A stretch of DNA of 41,839 nucleotides from positions 1 to 41,839 of the forward strand of contig NZ_JACIFV010000037.1 in NCBI RefSeq assembly GCF_014197535.1, in the 5' to 3' direction. Below the pieces are notes generated by a model that was given only the letters and a program-made list of their open reading frames with translations, ran no database searches and was not told where the DNA came from. The stretch's first letter is position 1; every line of letters starts with the position of its first letter. A program made the position numbers and the translations under genes. The stretch is from Rhizobium aethiopicum. Its GTDB lineage: Bacteria > Pseudomonadota > Alphaproteobacteria > Rhizobiales > Rhizobiaceae. Positions 16,321 to 25,525 of this stretch are shown in pieces.

Positions 16321-18330
16321 TTAAAACTCTTCCCATTCCTTAGTCGCGACAGCGGCTGTAGTACGTCCGCCGAAGGCGCCGGCAAGCTTCTGGGAGAGGG
16401 CACGCGCTGGCGAGGCGGCCGGCTTACCGTTCTGGTGGGCAACACGCCGTACAACAGTCGAACCGTCGAGCCTGAAGCGCGCAATAAGCCGCGCCAGATT
16501 GGAAGCCTCATCCGCCAACCGGTTGGTGGCCGCCGTCGATTCTTCCACCATCGCCGCATTCTGCTGGGTCGTCTGATCCATCTGGTTGACCGCAGTGCTG
16601 ACTTCCGCCAGCCCGGTCGATTGCTCTCGTGCCGCCGTCGAGATCGTATGAACGTGCTCGTTCACCTTGATCACGTGGCCTCGGATTAGACCAAGGGCAT
16701 CGCCTGTGGCCGTTACCAGCCTGACCCCAGTTTTGACCTCGTCGCCGGACCGGTTGATCAGCGCCTTGATATCCTTGGCGGCAGTGGCGGAGCGCTGTGC
16801 CAGTTCACGCACCTCCTGAGCCACAACGGCGAAACCCTTTCCAGCGTCACCCGCACGCGCCGCCTCGACGCCGGCGTTAAGGGCCAAAAGATTGGTCTGG
16901 AAGGCGATCTCGTCAATGACGTTAATGATCTGGCCGATTTCATCCGAGGCCTGCTCGATGCGGCCCATGGCGGCGACCGCGTCTTTGACAACCGCGCTCG
17001 ACTGCTCGGTGCTTCTGCGTGCCTCATCGACCATATGGCTGGCTTCCGTGGCTCTTTCTGTCGAGCTTTTTACCGCCACCGTGATTTCCTCAAGCGCCGA
17101 AGAGGTCTCCTCCAGGGCCGCGGCTTGCTGTTCCGTGCGCTTTGAAAGGTCGCCTGAGGCGATGCGCATCTCGCCGGCTCCGCCGTTGATCGTGTCGACG
17201 GCGGAGCGAACCTCGCCTAATACGGATCGAAGGGCTGCCATGGTGGCGTTGACATTACTCTTCAGTTCACCAAAGGCTCCCTGAAACTCGCCGCACATGT
17301 TTTCCGTCAGATCCCCATCGGCAAGCGCTGAGATAACTCGGCGAGTTTCGGCGATGCCCCGGTCAACAGAGGTGACCAGCTCGTTGACGCTTCCTGCAAA
17401 ACGGTCGAGAGCCGCATCGCCGTATTTCTTGGTGATGCGATGGGTGAAGTCACCGGCTACGGCGGCTGACACCACCTCGGCAATGCTCGACTGCAAGTCG
17501 GCGCTCTTGGCCTGCAACGCGGCCTCCTGCGCGTTCAGATCGCGGGCCTTGATGCTGTTTTGCTTGAATACCTCAACGGCTCTCGACATCTTGCCGATTT
17601 CGTCGGCGCGCATTGCGAAAGGAACCTCAGTGTCGAGATTACCATCTGCCAGTACGCCCATCGTGGTAGTCAACCGCGAGATCGGATCGGTAATCTTCCG
17701 GATGCAGTAAAGCAGGGCTATAATGCCCGTCGTAGTTGCCAGCGCCATGGCAAGAATGGTGACCAAAACCGTCGATGAAACGGCGCCCATCGTGTTTCCG
17801 ACGGCCGCGACTCCACCACGCTTGTTAACTGCGACATCCTGGTCAAGGAGCGCTCCGCTATCATTATACAGTTTCGTCGTGGCGTCACTCGTTAGAAGAG
17901 CAAATGCTTCATCCTTCTTGCCTGCCTGCATTAGTTTAACAATCCGCTCGCCATCCTCCTGATATTGCGTCCACAAAGCGGAGAACGCGTCATAGGCCTG
18001 ACGCTCCTCGCCGGATGTCACCATCGGCTCATATTCACCACGGGCATTCGCGAGATCCTCCATCTTCTGGCGGAAGGTGGTGATATTATGCGCAAGGCTC
18101 GTCGAATCTGATGAGTTTGTCACCAGCCTGAACTGCAGGATGCGGTAGTCCGCGGTGATCGTATTGATCCGATTTATCACATCGATCGATGGCAGCCAGT
18201 TGCTGGCAACTTCGGATATATTGCTCCTAATGGACAGCAGCTTGACGATACTCACGATGCCCTGGCCCGCCGCGAGAAGAGAGAGCAGAACAAATATCAA
18301 AGATAAAGCGAGTCTAATGGACTTGGGCAT
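16321..18330 (-). CDS. Methyl-accepting chemotaxis protein with C-terminal tether motif
   Basis: A classical 669-residue chemoreceptor. Membrane segment 1 is at about 8-29 (ALSLIFVLLSLLAAGQGIVSI is its core). A four-helix-bundle periplasmic domain extends to about 185, and membrane segment 2 follows at about 188-212. Then come HAMP, a second HAMP-like stretch and the signalling domain with the conserved hairpin (FQTNLLALNAGVEAARAGDA). Potential methylation sites occur in the flanking helices. The last five residues are EWEEF, which fits the xWxxF tether that recruits CheR and CheB in other receptors. The next gene is a decayed cheW, so the local signalling unit is incomplete. Confidence 0.93.
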   Translation of the reverse strand: MPKSIRLALSLIFVLLSLLAAGQGIVSIVKLLSIRSNISEVASNWLPSIDVINRINTITADYRILQFRLVTNSSDSTSLAHNITTFRQKMEDLANARGEYEPMVTSGEERQAYDAFSALWTQYQEDGERIVKLMQAGKKDEAFALLTSDATTKLYNDSGALLDQDVAVNKRGGVAAVGNTMGAVSSTVLVTILAMALATTTGIIALLYCIRKITDPISRLTTTMGVLADGNLDTEVPFAMRADEIGKMSRAVEVFKQNSIKARDLNAQEAALQAKSADLQSSIAEVVSAAVAGDFTHRITKKYGDAALDRFAGSVNELVTSVDRGIAETRRVISALADGDLTENMCGEFQGAFGELKSNVNATMAALRSVLGEVRSAVDTINGGAGEMRIASGDLSKRTEQQAAALEETSSALEEITVAVKSSTERATEASHMVDEARRSTEQSSAVVKDAVAAMGRIEQASDEIGQIINVIDEIAFQTNLLALNAGVEAARAGDAGKGFAVVAQEVRELAQRSATAAKDIKALINRSGDEVKTGVRLVTATGDALGLIRGHVIKVNEHVHTISTAAREQSTGLAEVSTAVNQMDQTTQQNAAMVEESTAATNRLADEASNLARLIARFRLDGSTVVRRVAHQNGKPAASPARALSQKLAGAFGGRTTAAVATKEWEEF

Positions 18331-18725
18331 AAAGGCAAACCTTTTAGGTGAGGTGGACGATCGACTTGTCTACTCAAATCTTCCAATTGCCGTTTCATTC
18401 ATTCGAACGGCAGATCAATCTTGTGGGTCTGTGACATAGCTGAGAATACCTATTGGTTGCGTTGGTTAATGAAGCCTTTCCTGCCCGTCTCGAATGCAAA
18501 AAGACGACGTTTTAAGGATAGTCAGGCGTCCAATGGATCGTCCGCGCTTACAAGGAGGATGCAGCCGGCAAAATTTTATTTGGCGCCGTTCGAAGAGCAT
18601 CATCGTTTTCAGCAACCGAGTTTCGCCCCGCCACGAGCGACCTAGAGCAAGTCCTGCGATCGATGAATCGATTGTGATGTGACGGCGTCCATCGAAGCTG
18701 ATTCAACTCCACAGAGAAGAGGTGG
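18331..18725. other. Intergenic stretch upstream of the chemoreceptor and IS630 fragment
   Basis: About 390 bases between two divergent genes. No protein-like open frame and no operator copy was seen. It should contain the chemoreceptor promoter and the left end of the IS630 element, but I could not locate a terminal repeat because the right end of that element is missing. Confidence 0.4.
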
Positions 18726-19180
18726 ATGATGGGACAGGCCCTGAGCGATGATCTTCGAATACGGGTTTTGAAAGCGTCTGCGGCGGGCATGTCGGCTCGA
18801 CAGGCTGCGGCTCGTTTCGGAGTTGGGATTTCGACGGCGATCCGCTGGATTGCAAGAGCGAAAGAGGGTGAGCTGACTGCTCGGCCACAGGGCTGGAGAC
18901 GACCTTCGGCAGTGGATGCACACGAGGAATTCGTTGTCGCGTTGATCAACGAGCGTAGGGATGTGACGCTCGATGAGATGGTTGAGCGCTTGTCCGTCGA
19001 GCGGCAGGTGAAGATCAGCCGCAGCGCACTTGGCGCTTGGCTTCGAAGCCGTGGGTGGACCTTTAAAAAAGACCGCACACGCACTGGAGCAGGACCGACC
19101 GGACGTCCTGAAGCGCCGGCGCGCCTGGTTCGATGGTCAATTGGACCTCGATCCGGAGAAACTGATCTTCATCGACGAAA
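18726..19180 (+). pseudogene. IS630 family transposase, 5' fragment
   Basis: Begins MMGQALSDDLRIRVLKASAA with the helix-turn-helix typical of the family (MSARQAAARFGVGISTAIRW). It runs in one frame to GWTFKK, meets an A6 run (near 19064-19069), and continues in the +1 frame as LKKTAHALEQDRPDVLKRRR and then LIFIDE. The Asp of FIDE is the second catalytic acid. Family resemblance stops straight after this point, at 19180, where the group II intron appears to start. The third acid and the 3' half are not found downstream, so the element cannot move by itself. Confidence 0.8.
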
Positions 19181-19418
19181 GTGTGCTGCAGAGGCACGGA
19201 AGGAGTTCAGTGTGAGCTAACCCCGTAACGTGAAGCTGCGTGAATGATGGAGGATGGCCCTCCGGGATCGGCTTTCAGGAGCGGGTCTCAAACCAGTCCG
19301 AGCTGCTGCGGTAAAGAGCCGTGGTGGTGAGCGCCGGATGAAAAGTTCGGACGAGATCCGAGCAGGTGCGTGTCCGAAGACGAACGAAAGTGAACCCTCC
19401 GAAGACGCGCCGTTATGA

Positions 19419-19422
19419 ATAT
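19419..19422. repeat. Target-site duplication ATAT, left copy
   Basis: ATAT immediately left of the IS3 terminal repeat; the matching copy is at 20695-20698. Removing the element and one copy rejoins the intron sequence as GTTATGAATATAAGCG. Confidence 0.7.
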
Positions 19423-19440
19423 TGACCTTGCCCCCAAGTT

Positions 19441-20370
19441 TTATCCAGTTTTGAGTTCGCTCCAGCGGTTTTGGGTTGCTGTATTCGGGGCGGTAGCGGC
19501 GGGTTGCGGTGCGGAGCCATTCCGGCTGCGCAGCACCGCATCACGTCGCGGGTTGATTGTCTGAGCGAACTCGGCAGGTGTCATCCAGCCGAGTCCAGAG
19601 TGCGGTCGATGATCATTGTAATCGCTGCGCCAGTTTGAAAGCGCTGATCGAGCATGGGTCAGTGACGAGAAGAGAGTTTCATTCAGGAACTCGTCTCGCA
19701 GCCGCCCATTGAAGCTTTCGATGAAGGCGTTCTGGATCGGTTTGCCCGGTGCGATGTAGTGCCATTCCACCTTGGTCCGATCCGTCCATTGCAGGATCGC
19801 GTTGCTGGTGAACTCGCTGCCGTTGTCGCTGACGATCATCGTCGGCTTGCCTCGTCCCTCGATGATCCGGTCCAGCTCACGGGCAACCCTCAGGCCGGAA
19901 AGGGACGTATCGGCGACGAGGCCCAGGCATTCCCTGGTGCAATCGTCGACGACCGTAAGCACCCGGAACCTGCGTCCATCGGTGAGTTGATCCGACACGA
20001 AGTCCAATGACCAGCGATCATTGGCGGCAAGCGGGATCAGCATCGGTGCTCGAGTGCCTATCGCTCGCTTCCGCCCGCCGCGCTTGCGCACGGTGAGCTT
20101 CTCCTCCCGATAGAGCCGGAAAAGCTTTTTGTGGTTCACAAGGTGTCCCTCGCGCCTGAGCAGCACATGAAGGCGTCGATAGCCAAAGCGGCGGCGTTCA
20201 TTCGCCAACGCCTTCATGCGCTCGCGAAGGCCATGATCGTCGCCGCGGCTGGTTTCATAACGGATCGTCATTCGGCAAAACCCGATGGCTTTACACGCCC
20301 GCCGTTCGCTCATCTGGTGGTGATCCATCAGATGAGCGACAGCTTTCCGCCTTGCTGCGGGCGTCACCAC
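19441..20370 (-). CDS. IS3-family transposase OrfB (integrase domain)
   Basis: About 309 residues from a GTG at 20370, overlapping the end of OrfA by seven bases; in this family it is usually made as an OrfAB fusion by -1 frameshifting, and the frame is open further upstream, which fits. An HTH_21-like region (RRFGYRRLHVLLRREG) is followed by the rve integrase core. The catalytic triad is visible as Asp in RWSLDFVSD, Asp in MIVSDNGSEF and Glu in NGRLRDEFLNE. The protein inserts the element by DDE chemistry. No stop or frameshift damages it. Confidence 0.92.
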   Translation of the reverse strand: MVTPAARRKAVAHLMDHHQMSERRACKAIGFCRMTIRYETSRGDDHGLRERMKALANERRRFGYRRLHVLLRREGHLVNHKKLFRLYREEKLTVRKRGGRKRAIGTRAPMLIPLAANDRWSLDFVSDQLTDGRRFRVLTVVDDCTRECLGLVADTSLSGLRVARELDRIIEGRGKPTMIVSDNGSEFTSNAILQWTDRTKVEWHYIAPGKPIQNAFIESFNGRLRDEFLNETLFSSLTHARSALSNWRSDYNDHRPHSGLGWMTPAEFAQTINPRRDAVLRSRNGSAPQPAATAPNTATQNRWSELKTG

Positions 20371-20630
20371 TTCTTTCCCAAAAGCTCTTTCAAAGCCGCA
20401 TTGTCGAGCATCGCATCTGCCAGGAGCCGTTTCAGCTTCGTGTTCTCGTCTTCCAGCGTCTTCAGCCGCTTGGCTTCGGATACGTCCATGCCGCCGAACT
20501 TGGCTTTCCATTTATAGATGCTCGCATCGCTGACGCCGTGCTTGCGGCAAAGCTCCGAGACCGGCGTGCCAGCCTCGTGCTCCTTCAGAATGCCGATGAT
20601 TTGTTCATCTGTGAAACGATTGCGCTTCAT
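20364..20630 (-). CDS. IS3-family transposase OrfA (DNA-binding)
   Basis: 88 residues, MKRNRFTDEQIIGILKEHEA at the start. It has a helix-turn-helix (ELCRKHGVSDASIYKWKAKF) and a C-terminal leucine-rich coiled coil (LEDENTKLKRLLADAMLDNA) used for multimerisation. The gene is upstream of OrfB and overlaps it, as is typical of the family. A GGACCAGGGA purine-rich stretch lies before the start. Confidence 0.92.
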   Translation of the reverse strand: MKRNRFTDEQIIGILKEHEAGTPVSELCRKHGVSDASIYKWKAKFGGMDVSEAKRLKTLEDENTKLKRLLADAMLDNAALKELLGKKW

Positions 20631-21000
20631 TCCCTGGTCCTCTCAATGGGCCAGAGCTTACTTCAAAATGGATTATTTCAACGGGGCAAGGTCAATATAA
20701 GCGTCGTCGAAACCAGGACTGTTTCGTCATCCTGGGACAAGTCCGCCGGGTGCCTGATGATTGGGCGGGCGGCGACCGGCGTAGAGGGGGCGTGAGTTGG
20801 ACACAGGCTTTCACCCGGAACTGCAGGAACCAGGCTCCTGATGCCAAGGGAGAAGCCCAAGCGGAGAAACCGTAAGGCGAGAGTACCGATGCAGGAGACT
20901 GGGGCGGACCGATCCGTATGAGCGTTGAGGGCCCTGTAATGGGGCAGGAGCAAAGGGATCGGATCAGGTGGTCGTATTGTTTGGAACAACTGGAAACAGG

Positions 21001-21475
21001 ATGACTTCGATAGGTACGACAGACAAGCCGTTTCGGATTGAGAAGCGGCAAGTGTACGAAGCTTACAAAGCGGTCAAAGCCAACCGTGGTGCAGCCGGGT
21101 GGACGGTGAGACCCTGGAGATGTTTGACAAAGACCTTGCGAGAAATCTCTACAAGATCTGGAACCGGCGGTCAGTGATCGGATCGCGCAGATGGTGGTCA
21201 AGCAGATGATTGATCCGGAATCCGACATCAAAGCTGTTCGACAATCTTCCGCATGATCTCTTGCTGAAGACGGTCAGAAAAGACGTTAAATGCAACTGGG
21301 CTCTGCTCTACATCGAAAGATGGTTGACCGCGCCTATGGAAAAGAACGGAGAAGTCATTGAGCGGATGCGTGGTACCCCGCAAGGGGGCGTGGTCAGCCC
21401 GATCCTATCGAATCTCTTCCTGCATTACGCGTTTGACGTCTGGATGACCCGGACGCATCCGGATCTACCATAAAG
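21001..21475 (+). pseudogene. Group II intron reverse transcriptase/maturase remnant
   Basis: The frame opens with KPFRIEKRQVYEAYKAVKAN and RGAAG, the usual N-terminus of these proteins. After a frame change there is MFDKDLARNLYKIWNR, then a deletion, then VSDRIAQMVVKQMIDPESD, then another deletion, then LFDNLPHDLLLK and YIERWLTAPMEKNGEVIE. RGTPQGGVVSPILSNLFLHY, an RT motif, is well preserved. The frame ends at THPDLP, just before the expected YADD active site. The protein thus lacks the catalytic Asp pair, the thumb and the maturase domain and cannot be active. Confidence 0.85.
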
Positions 21476-21538
21476 GCCTGGCGCCGGCGAAGATCGGCGG
21501 CTACGTCAAACCGACACTGAGGGTGCGGCCGCCGACAA

Positions 21539-21724
21539 CTACACCTTGACGCGTCGCTGGTTGACGCGAATGGCTTTCGCTTGACCCTCCACGCTGGCAC
21601 GTGCAGCATCGTCGGCCTGATCGATTTCAGGACGAACGCGTGCATCGATCGGGTGGTGATCATGCTCCTGCTCAGGACTCCGATACGTTGAAACGACAAC
21701 GCCACGGTGCAACAGCTCGTTCAT
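21539..21724 (-). CDS. Small hypothetical protein, 61 residues
   Basis: MNELLHRGVVVSTYRSPEQE at the start, charged throughout, with a GAGGTAACACGAC stretch before the ATG that gives a fair ribosome site. No domain, signal peptide or membrane segment is seen. It lies in the roughly 530-base gap between the truncated intron and the aldehyde dehydrogenase, which is otherwise featureless. It may be the remains of the DNA into which mobile elements inserted. No function is proposed. Confidence 0.4.
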   Translation of the reverse strand: MNELLHRGVVVSTYRSPEQEHDHHPIDARVRPEIDQADDAARASVEGQAKAIRVNQRRVKV

Positions 21725-22008
21725 GTCGTGTTACCTCTTCGAAGGCTACAAGCTATCTGGGAAAGACTTACCTTGTAGGGCATTGGCGGAAGGATCGACA
21801 ATCGAAAAGACAGGCAGAAATCTCGTCTGCAAGGCCGGCCCCAGAAGGGGTCGGAAGGGAAGATCCGTAGGACAGCTCCCGCGAAACCTCTAGAAAAGTC
21901 CAGCCTTTTGAGACCTCGCAACCGGCGGAGAGGATGTTGCTGTCCTGCCTCTATTCAACAGACCTCTCCCCCTTTAAGTTCAGTCGGCGAGCGACCCTTG
22001 GGCGATCG

Positions 22009-23496
22009 CTATGCGCCGATCCCGCCCATGCAGACGTATTTCATGGATAAGAAGTCATCCATTCCGTACTTTGAGCCCTCTCGGCCGAAGCCGGATTGCT
22101 TGACGCCGCCGAATGGCGCTAATTCGGTGGAAATCAGACCCGTGTTCACGCCAACCATGCCGTATTCCAGCGCCTCTGTGACCTTCCAAACGTTCCTGAG
22201 GTCGTTGGCGAAAAAGTAGGCTGCCAAGCCGAATTCCGTATCGTTCGCGAGTTCGATGACTTCCTCGACAGTATCGAACTTGAACACCGGAGCCAGAGGC
22301 GCGAAGGTTTCCTCACGCGCAACCTTCATATCCTTTGTGGCACCCGAGAGAAGCGTTGGTTGGACGAACGTGCCTCCGCGAGCATCGCGGTCACCACCAA
22401 CCACGACAGTCGCACCCTTGGTCACAGCGTCATCGATATGACCATAGAGCTTTGCTACCGCTTCATCGTTGATCAACGGGCCGATCGTCGCCCCGCTCTC
22501 AAACCCGTCAAGAACCTGCAAGGCACTCACGCGCATTGCCAGCTTCTCGACGAACCTGTCATGGATCCCGCTCTGTACGTAAATACGGTTCGCGCACACG
22601 CAGGTTTGACCCGCGTTACGAAACTTAGAAAGCATAGCCCCCTCGACCGCCTGGTCGAGATCTGCATCGTCGAAAACGATAAACGGCGCATTGCCGCCGA
22701 GTTCCAGGCTCAGCTTCATGATCTTCTGGGCGCCTTGCGCCATCAAGATACGGCCAACTTCGGTCGAACCGGTGAAGGTCAGTTTCTTGACGACCGGGTT
22801 GGAGCAGACCTCCTCGCCAAACATTCTTGCATTATCCGTCGGGAGGACGCTGAACAAGCCATCGGGTATTCCGGCACGCTCCGCGAGGATCGCCAATGCA
22901 AGCGCCGATAACGGAGTCTCGGCAGCAGGCTTGAATACGATCGCGCAGCCGGACGCGAGCGCCGGCGCGATCTTGCGGCACACCATCGCCGACGGAAAGT
23001 TCCAAGGAGCGATGGCGGCCACAACGCCAACCGGCTGCTTGATGACAAGCAGTCGCTTGTCGGCCTGGTGACCTGGAATGGTGTCACCATAGACACGCTT
23101 GGCTTCCTCACCGAACCATTCGATGTAGGAAGCGCCGTAAGCAATCTCGCCACGCGCTTCCGCCAGTGGCTTGCCCATTTCCGATGTCAGAATTACGGCC
23201 AGGTCTTCAGCGTTAGCTACCACCTCTTCGTAGAACTTCCGCATGATCAGCGAGCGTTCCTTCGCCGAAACCTTAGCCCACTTCTTCTGTGCAGCCTTTG
23301 CAGCATCGATAGAGGCTCGCACTTCAGCAAGGCCAGCGCTAGGCAAAGAGGCAAGGACGTCCATCGTGGAGGGGTTTAGCACGTTGATGCGTGTGCCGTT
23401 TACCCCTTCGCTCGACCACTTTCCTCCAACCAGCATCTGCTCGCGAACGAGAGTCTGGTCCTTTAAACGGCCTAGCAGGGTGCTGGAGATTGCCAT
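22009..23496 (-). CDS. Succinate-semialdehyde dehydrogenase-like aldehyde dehydrogenase
   Basis: A 495-residue aldehyde dehydrogenase of the GabD type. LELGGNAPFIVFDDADLDQA carries the general-base Glu region, and FRNAGQTCVCANRIYVQ holds the nucleophilic Cys near residue 300. FTGSTEVGR is the coenzyme loop, and PWNFPSAM and ETFAPLAPVFKF are also conserved. Such enzymes oxidise succinate semialdehyde or related omega-oxo acids to dicarboxylates with NAD or NADP. It is the last gene of the operon, 23 bases after the second permease, with an AAGGAAG ribosome site. Co-transcription with an importer and a hydrolase suggests that it finishes oxidation of the imported compound. Glutarate semialdehyde is another possible substrate. 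Confidence 0.9.
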   Translation of the reverse strand: MAISSTLLGRLKDQTLVREQMLVGGKWSSEGVNGTRINVLNPSTMDVLASLPSAGLAEVRASIDAAKAAQKKWAKVSAKERSLIMRKFYEEVVANAEDLAVILTSEMGKPLAEARGEIAYGASYIEWFGEEAKRVYGDTIPGHQADKRLLVIKQPVGVVAAIAPWNFPSAMVCRKIAPALASGCAIVFKPAAETPLSALALAILAERAGIPDGLFSVLPTDNARMFGEEVCSNPVVKKLTFTGSTEVGRILMAQGAQKIMKLSLELGGNAPFIVFDDADLDQAVEGAMLSKFRNAGQTCVCANRIYVQSGIHDRFVEKLAMRVSALQVLDGFESGATIGPLINDEAVAKLYGHIDDAVTKGATVVVGGDRDARGGTFVQPTLLSGATKDMKVAREETFAPLAPVFKFDTVEEVIELANDTEFGLAAYFFANDLRNVWKVTEALEYGMVGVNTGLISTELAPFGGVKQSGFGREGSKYGMDDFLSMKYVCMGGIGA

Positions 23497-23519
23497 GGAT
23501 CTTCCTTTCTATGCATTGA

Positions 23520-24539
23520 TCATATCTGATTTCGAATGTGTGGTGACCGTGCGTATATCGCGACCATCGGAACGATGAGCAGACCGACGACAGCCTGCTG
23601 CGCCGGAAAGTTCAGTCCGAGGCCAACTAGAAGCGAGGTCAGTACAGTCAGGACAAGAACACCGAGCACTGTCGCGCCATAGCCGCCCGCCCCACCAAGA
23701 AGCGACGTCCCTCCAATCACCACCGCTGCTACGGTGGTGAAAAGATAAGGGTCGCCCACGCCGACGAAGCCACCACCGGAAAACCCTAGTAGCAGCATGC
23801 CCGTGATTGCAGACATGGCACCGCTGACGCTATGGATGACGGTCCAGACCTTGAATTCGGAGATTCCGAGGCGGGCGGCCGCCGTCCGGCTTCCGCCGAC
23901 GGCGTAAATGCTGCGGCCAAACCAGGTGTTGTACATGAACCATCCAAGCGCGATGGCGACGATAGCCCAGATCACGATGACCGGAGGCAGCGACAGGCCG
24001 AAAAACTTTCCGTTGAACGCCGAAATGTTCCTCAGCCATTCGGGTACCGGAGCAAACACTGTACCACCAAACGCCGAGCCGAGTGAGGTGTAGATCTGGA
24101 CCGCACCGACGGCCGCGAAGCCAACTCCGAGCGACATGATCAGCGCTTGCCCTTGGAGACGGAAGCTCAGGGCGCCATTGGCGGCCCCGACAAGCGCACC
24201 GAGGAGCATGACAACCAGCATCGCGAGGGGAGCGGGAATACCTGCGACCATAAGGCTGGGAAGGAGGATGTTCGCGCCTCCAATAATATATGGTATCGAA
24301 AGATCGAGCGCACCGACCAGAGCGCACAGGGTCTGGCCAATGGAGGCAAGCCCCAGAAACGCTGCGAGAAGAAGGATTGAACGCGCGTTTTGGGATGATA
24401 CGAAGCCGGGGACCAGCAATGCACCGAGTGCTAAGAGAGAGGCCAGAAGAACAAAGCCAATGACGATGCTCCGATGAGCCTTGAGCGGGTTAGACTTCTG
24501 AGCCGATTTGATTTCGGAATTCATAACTGTCGCGACCAT
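23520..24539 (-). CDS. ABC transporter permease (RbsC family)
   Basis: A 339-residue inner-membrane permease of the branched, ribose-type importer group, with about nine or ten hydrophobic helices from residue 27 on. The family signature regions are visible as LASIGQTLCALVGALDLSIP, the loop AVGGSRTAAARLGISEFKVW that contacts the ATPase, and VAAVVIGGTSLLGGAGG. It has an AAGGAG site before the ATG and lies 11 bases after the other permease. Together they should form a heterodimeric channel. Basic N-terminal residues precede the first helix. Confidence 0.92.
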   Translation of the reverse strand: MVATVMNSEIKSAQKSNPLKAHRSIVIGFVLLASLLALGALLVPGFVSSQNARSILLLAAFLGLASIGQTLCALVGALDLSIPYIIGGANILLPSLMVAGIPAPLAMLVVMLLGALVGAANGALSFRLQGQALIMSLGVGFAAVGAVQIYTSLGSAFGGTVFAPVPEWLRNISAFNGKFFGLSLPPVIVIWAIVAIALGWFMYNTWFGRSIYAVGGSRTAAARLGISEFKVWTVIHSVSGAMSAITGMLLLGFSGGGFVGVGDPYLFTTVAAVVIGGTSLLGGAGGYGATVLGVLVLTVLTSLLVGLGLNFPAQQAVVGLLIVPMVAIYARSPHIRNQI

Positions 24540-24550
24540 TATCTTGCTCC

Positions 24551-25525
24551 TTACACAACCGCGCGGCGACTGATGACAAAGACGTTCACGAGAAGTGATC
24601 CGACGAGGATTAAGCCGAATGCCATCTGGGTAACGAACCCCGAAACCGTGCCGAAGTTGAAGGTGGAGAGGAGATAGGAGATGAGGAACATGTTGATCGC
24701 GCCAAGCGTAGATCCAAGTGCTCCACCACGACCACCGGAGAGGCTCGCACCTCCGAGAACCAGGGCCGTAACAGCCTGAAGGGTGTAGGTGCTGCCCTGC
24801 GTCGGATCACCAGAGGAGATCAGCGCCGTGTAGCTGAGGGCGGCAAGTCCAGCGAATGCTCCACCAACAACGTGGGCGATGATGCGGACTGCGTCCACTC
24901 GAACGCCGCTCGTATACGCCATGCGCTCATCCGCACCCGTCATGCGAAGGTTGCGGTAAAACATCGTCCCCCTGAGAAGGAGCCATAATGCATACGCTGC
25001 AACCAGCAACAGCAAAACAGGTGACATGATGTCGGTCCCCGCCCCCCAGCTAAGCATCCAGTCGGGCGCGACTCCACCCGGTCGGGACATCACCATCAGG
25101 TTCAACCCGGAGAGGACAAGAAAACCCGACAGCGTAACGATTATCGGAGCGACACGCACATAAATGATAACCAGCGCCTGGAGTAGCTGGAATGCCGCTC
25201 CCAGGCCGACTGCCCATACTATCACTGCGATAGGGTTGGTAATTCCGTTACCCACAAGCCAGGTAATAAGGGTAACGTTGATGAACCCCATCAAGGGGCC
25301 AACTGAAAGGTCCACTGCTCCACGACCCGCCATGACAATGGGGGTGAGGGCAAGCGCCGTTAGAATCAAGGGCGTGGCGACAAGGATTGCACCTGCGAGG
25401 CCGTTGTTCGTGAATAGCCCGTGTCCGCGTAGGGCAACGGCGACCAAAAGGACAATGAATAGGCCGGCCGGCACGAAGAGGGAACGGTCCTGGGTGATTT
25501 GACGGAATGCGATTCCAGACATCAT
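24551..25525 (-). CDS. ABC transporter permease (RbsC family)
   Basis: A 324-residue permease related to the neighbouring one. Key stretches are LTPIVMAGRGAVDLSVGPLM near the N-terminus, the ATPase-coupling loop MTGADERMAYTSGVRVDAVR, and VTALVLGGASLSGGRGGALG. About nine membrane helices are expected. Its start overlaps the ATPase stop by four bases (ATGA), so translation is coupled. A pair of different permeases is common in ribose-type systems that import non-sugar cargo such as autoinducer-2 or erythritol, so the operon name 'sugar transporter' may be misleading. Confidence 0.92.
   Translation of the reverse strand: MMSGIAFRQITQDRSLFVPAGLFIVLLVAVALRGHGLFTNNGLAGAILVATPLILTALALTPIVMAGRGAVDLSVGPLMGFINVTLITWLVGNGITNPIAVIVWAVGLGAAFQLLQALVIIYVRVAPIIVTLSGFLVLSGLNLMVMSRPGGVAPDWMLSWGAGTDIMSPVLLLLVAAYALWLLLRGTMFYRNLRMTGADERMAYTSGVRVDAVRIIAHVVGGAFAGLAALSYTALISSGDPTQGSTYTLQAVTALVLGGASLSGGRGGALGSTLGAINMFLISYLLSTFNFGTVSGFVTQMAFGLILVGSLLVNVFVISRRAVV

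Larger units (their letters stand above)
19423..20694 (-). mobile_element. IS3-family insertion sequence (IS407-like), 1272 bp, apparently complete
   Basis: Terminal inverted repeats TGACCTTGCCCC (19423-19434) and GGGGCAAGGTCA (20683-20694) are exact over 12 bases. A 4-bp direct repeat ATAT flanks the element on both sides (19419-19422 and 20695-20698), which fits the IS407 subgroup. Both reading frames, OrfA and OrfB, are open. It was inserted into the group II intron, so it arrived last. Nothing suggests that it is inactive. Confidence 0.88.
19181..21475 (+). mobile_element. Group II intron remnant, interrupted by an IS3 element
   Basis: The 5' ribozyme part runs from a GTGTG at 19181 (or another GTGTG at 19210) to 19422. 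The IS3-family element occupies 19423-20694. Intron sequence resumes at 20695, with the maturase gene from 21001. Evidence is the maturase text and the non-coding, RNA-like character of the flanks. The element ends inside the reverse transcriptase, so the 3' ribozyme domains V and VI were not found and splicing is not expected. Group II introns of rhizobia, such as RmInt1 in ISRm2011-2, are known to sit in IS630-family elements, and this arrangement matches. The exact 5' boundary is uncertain. Confidence 0.75.
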
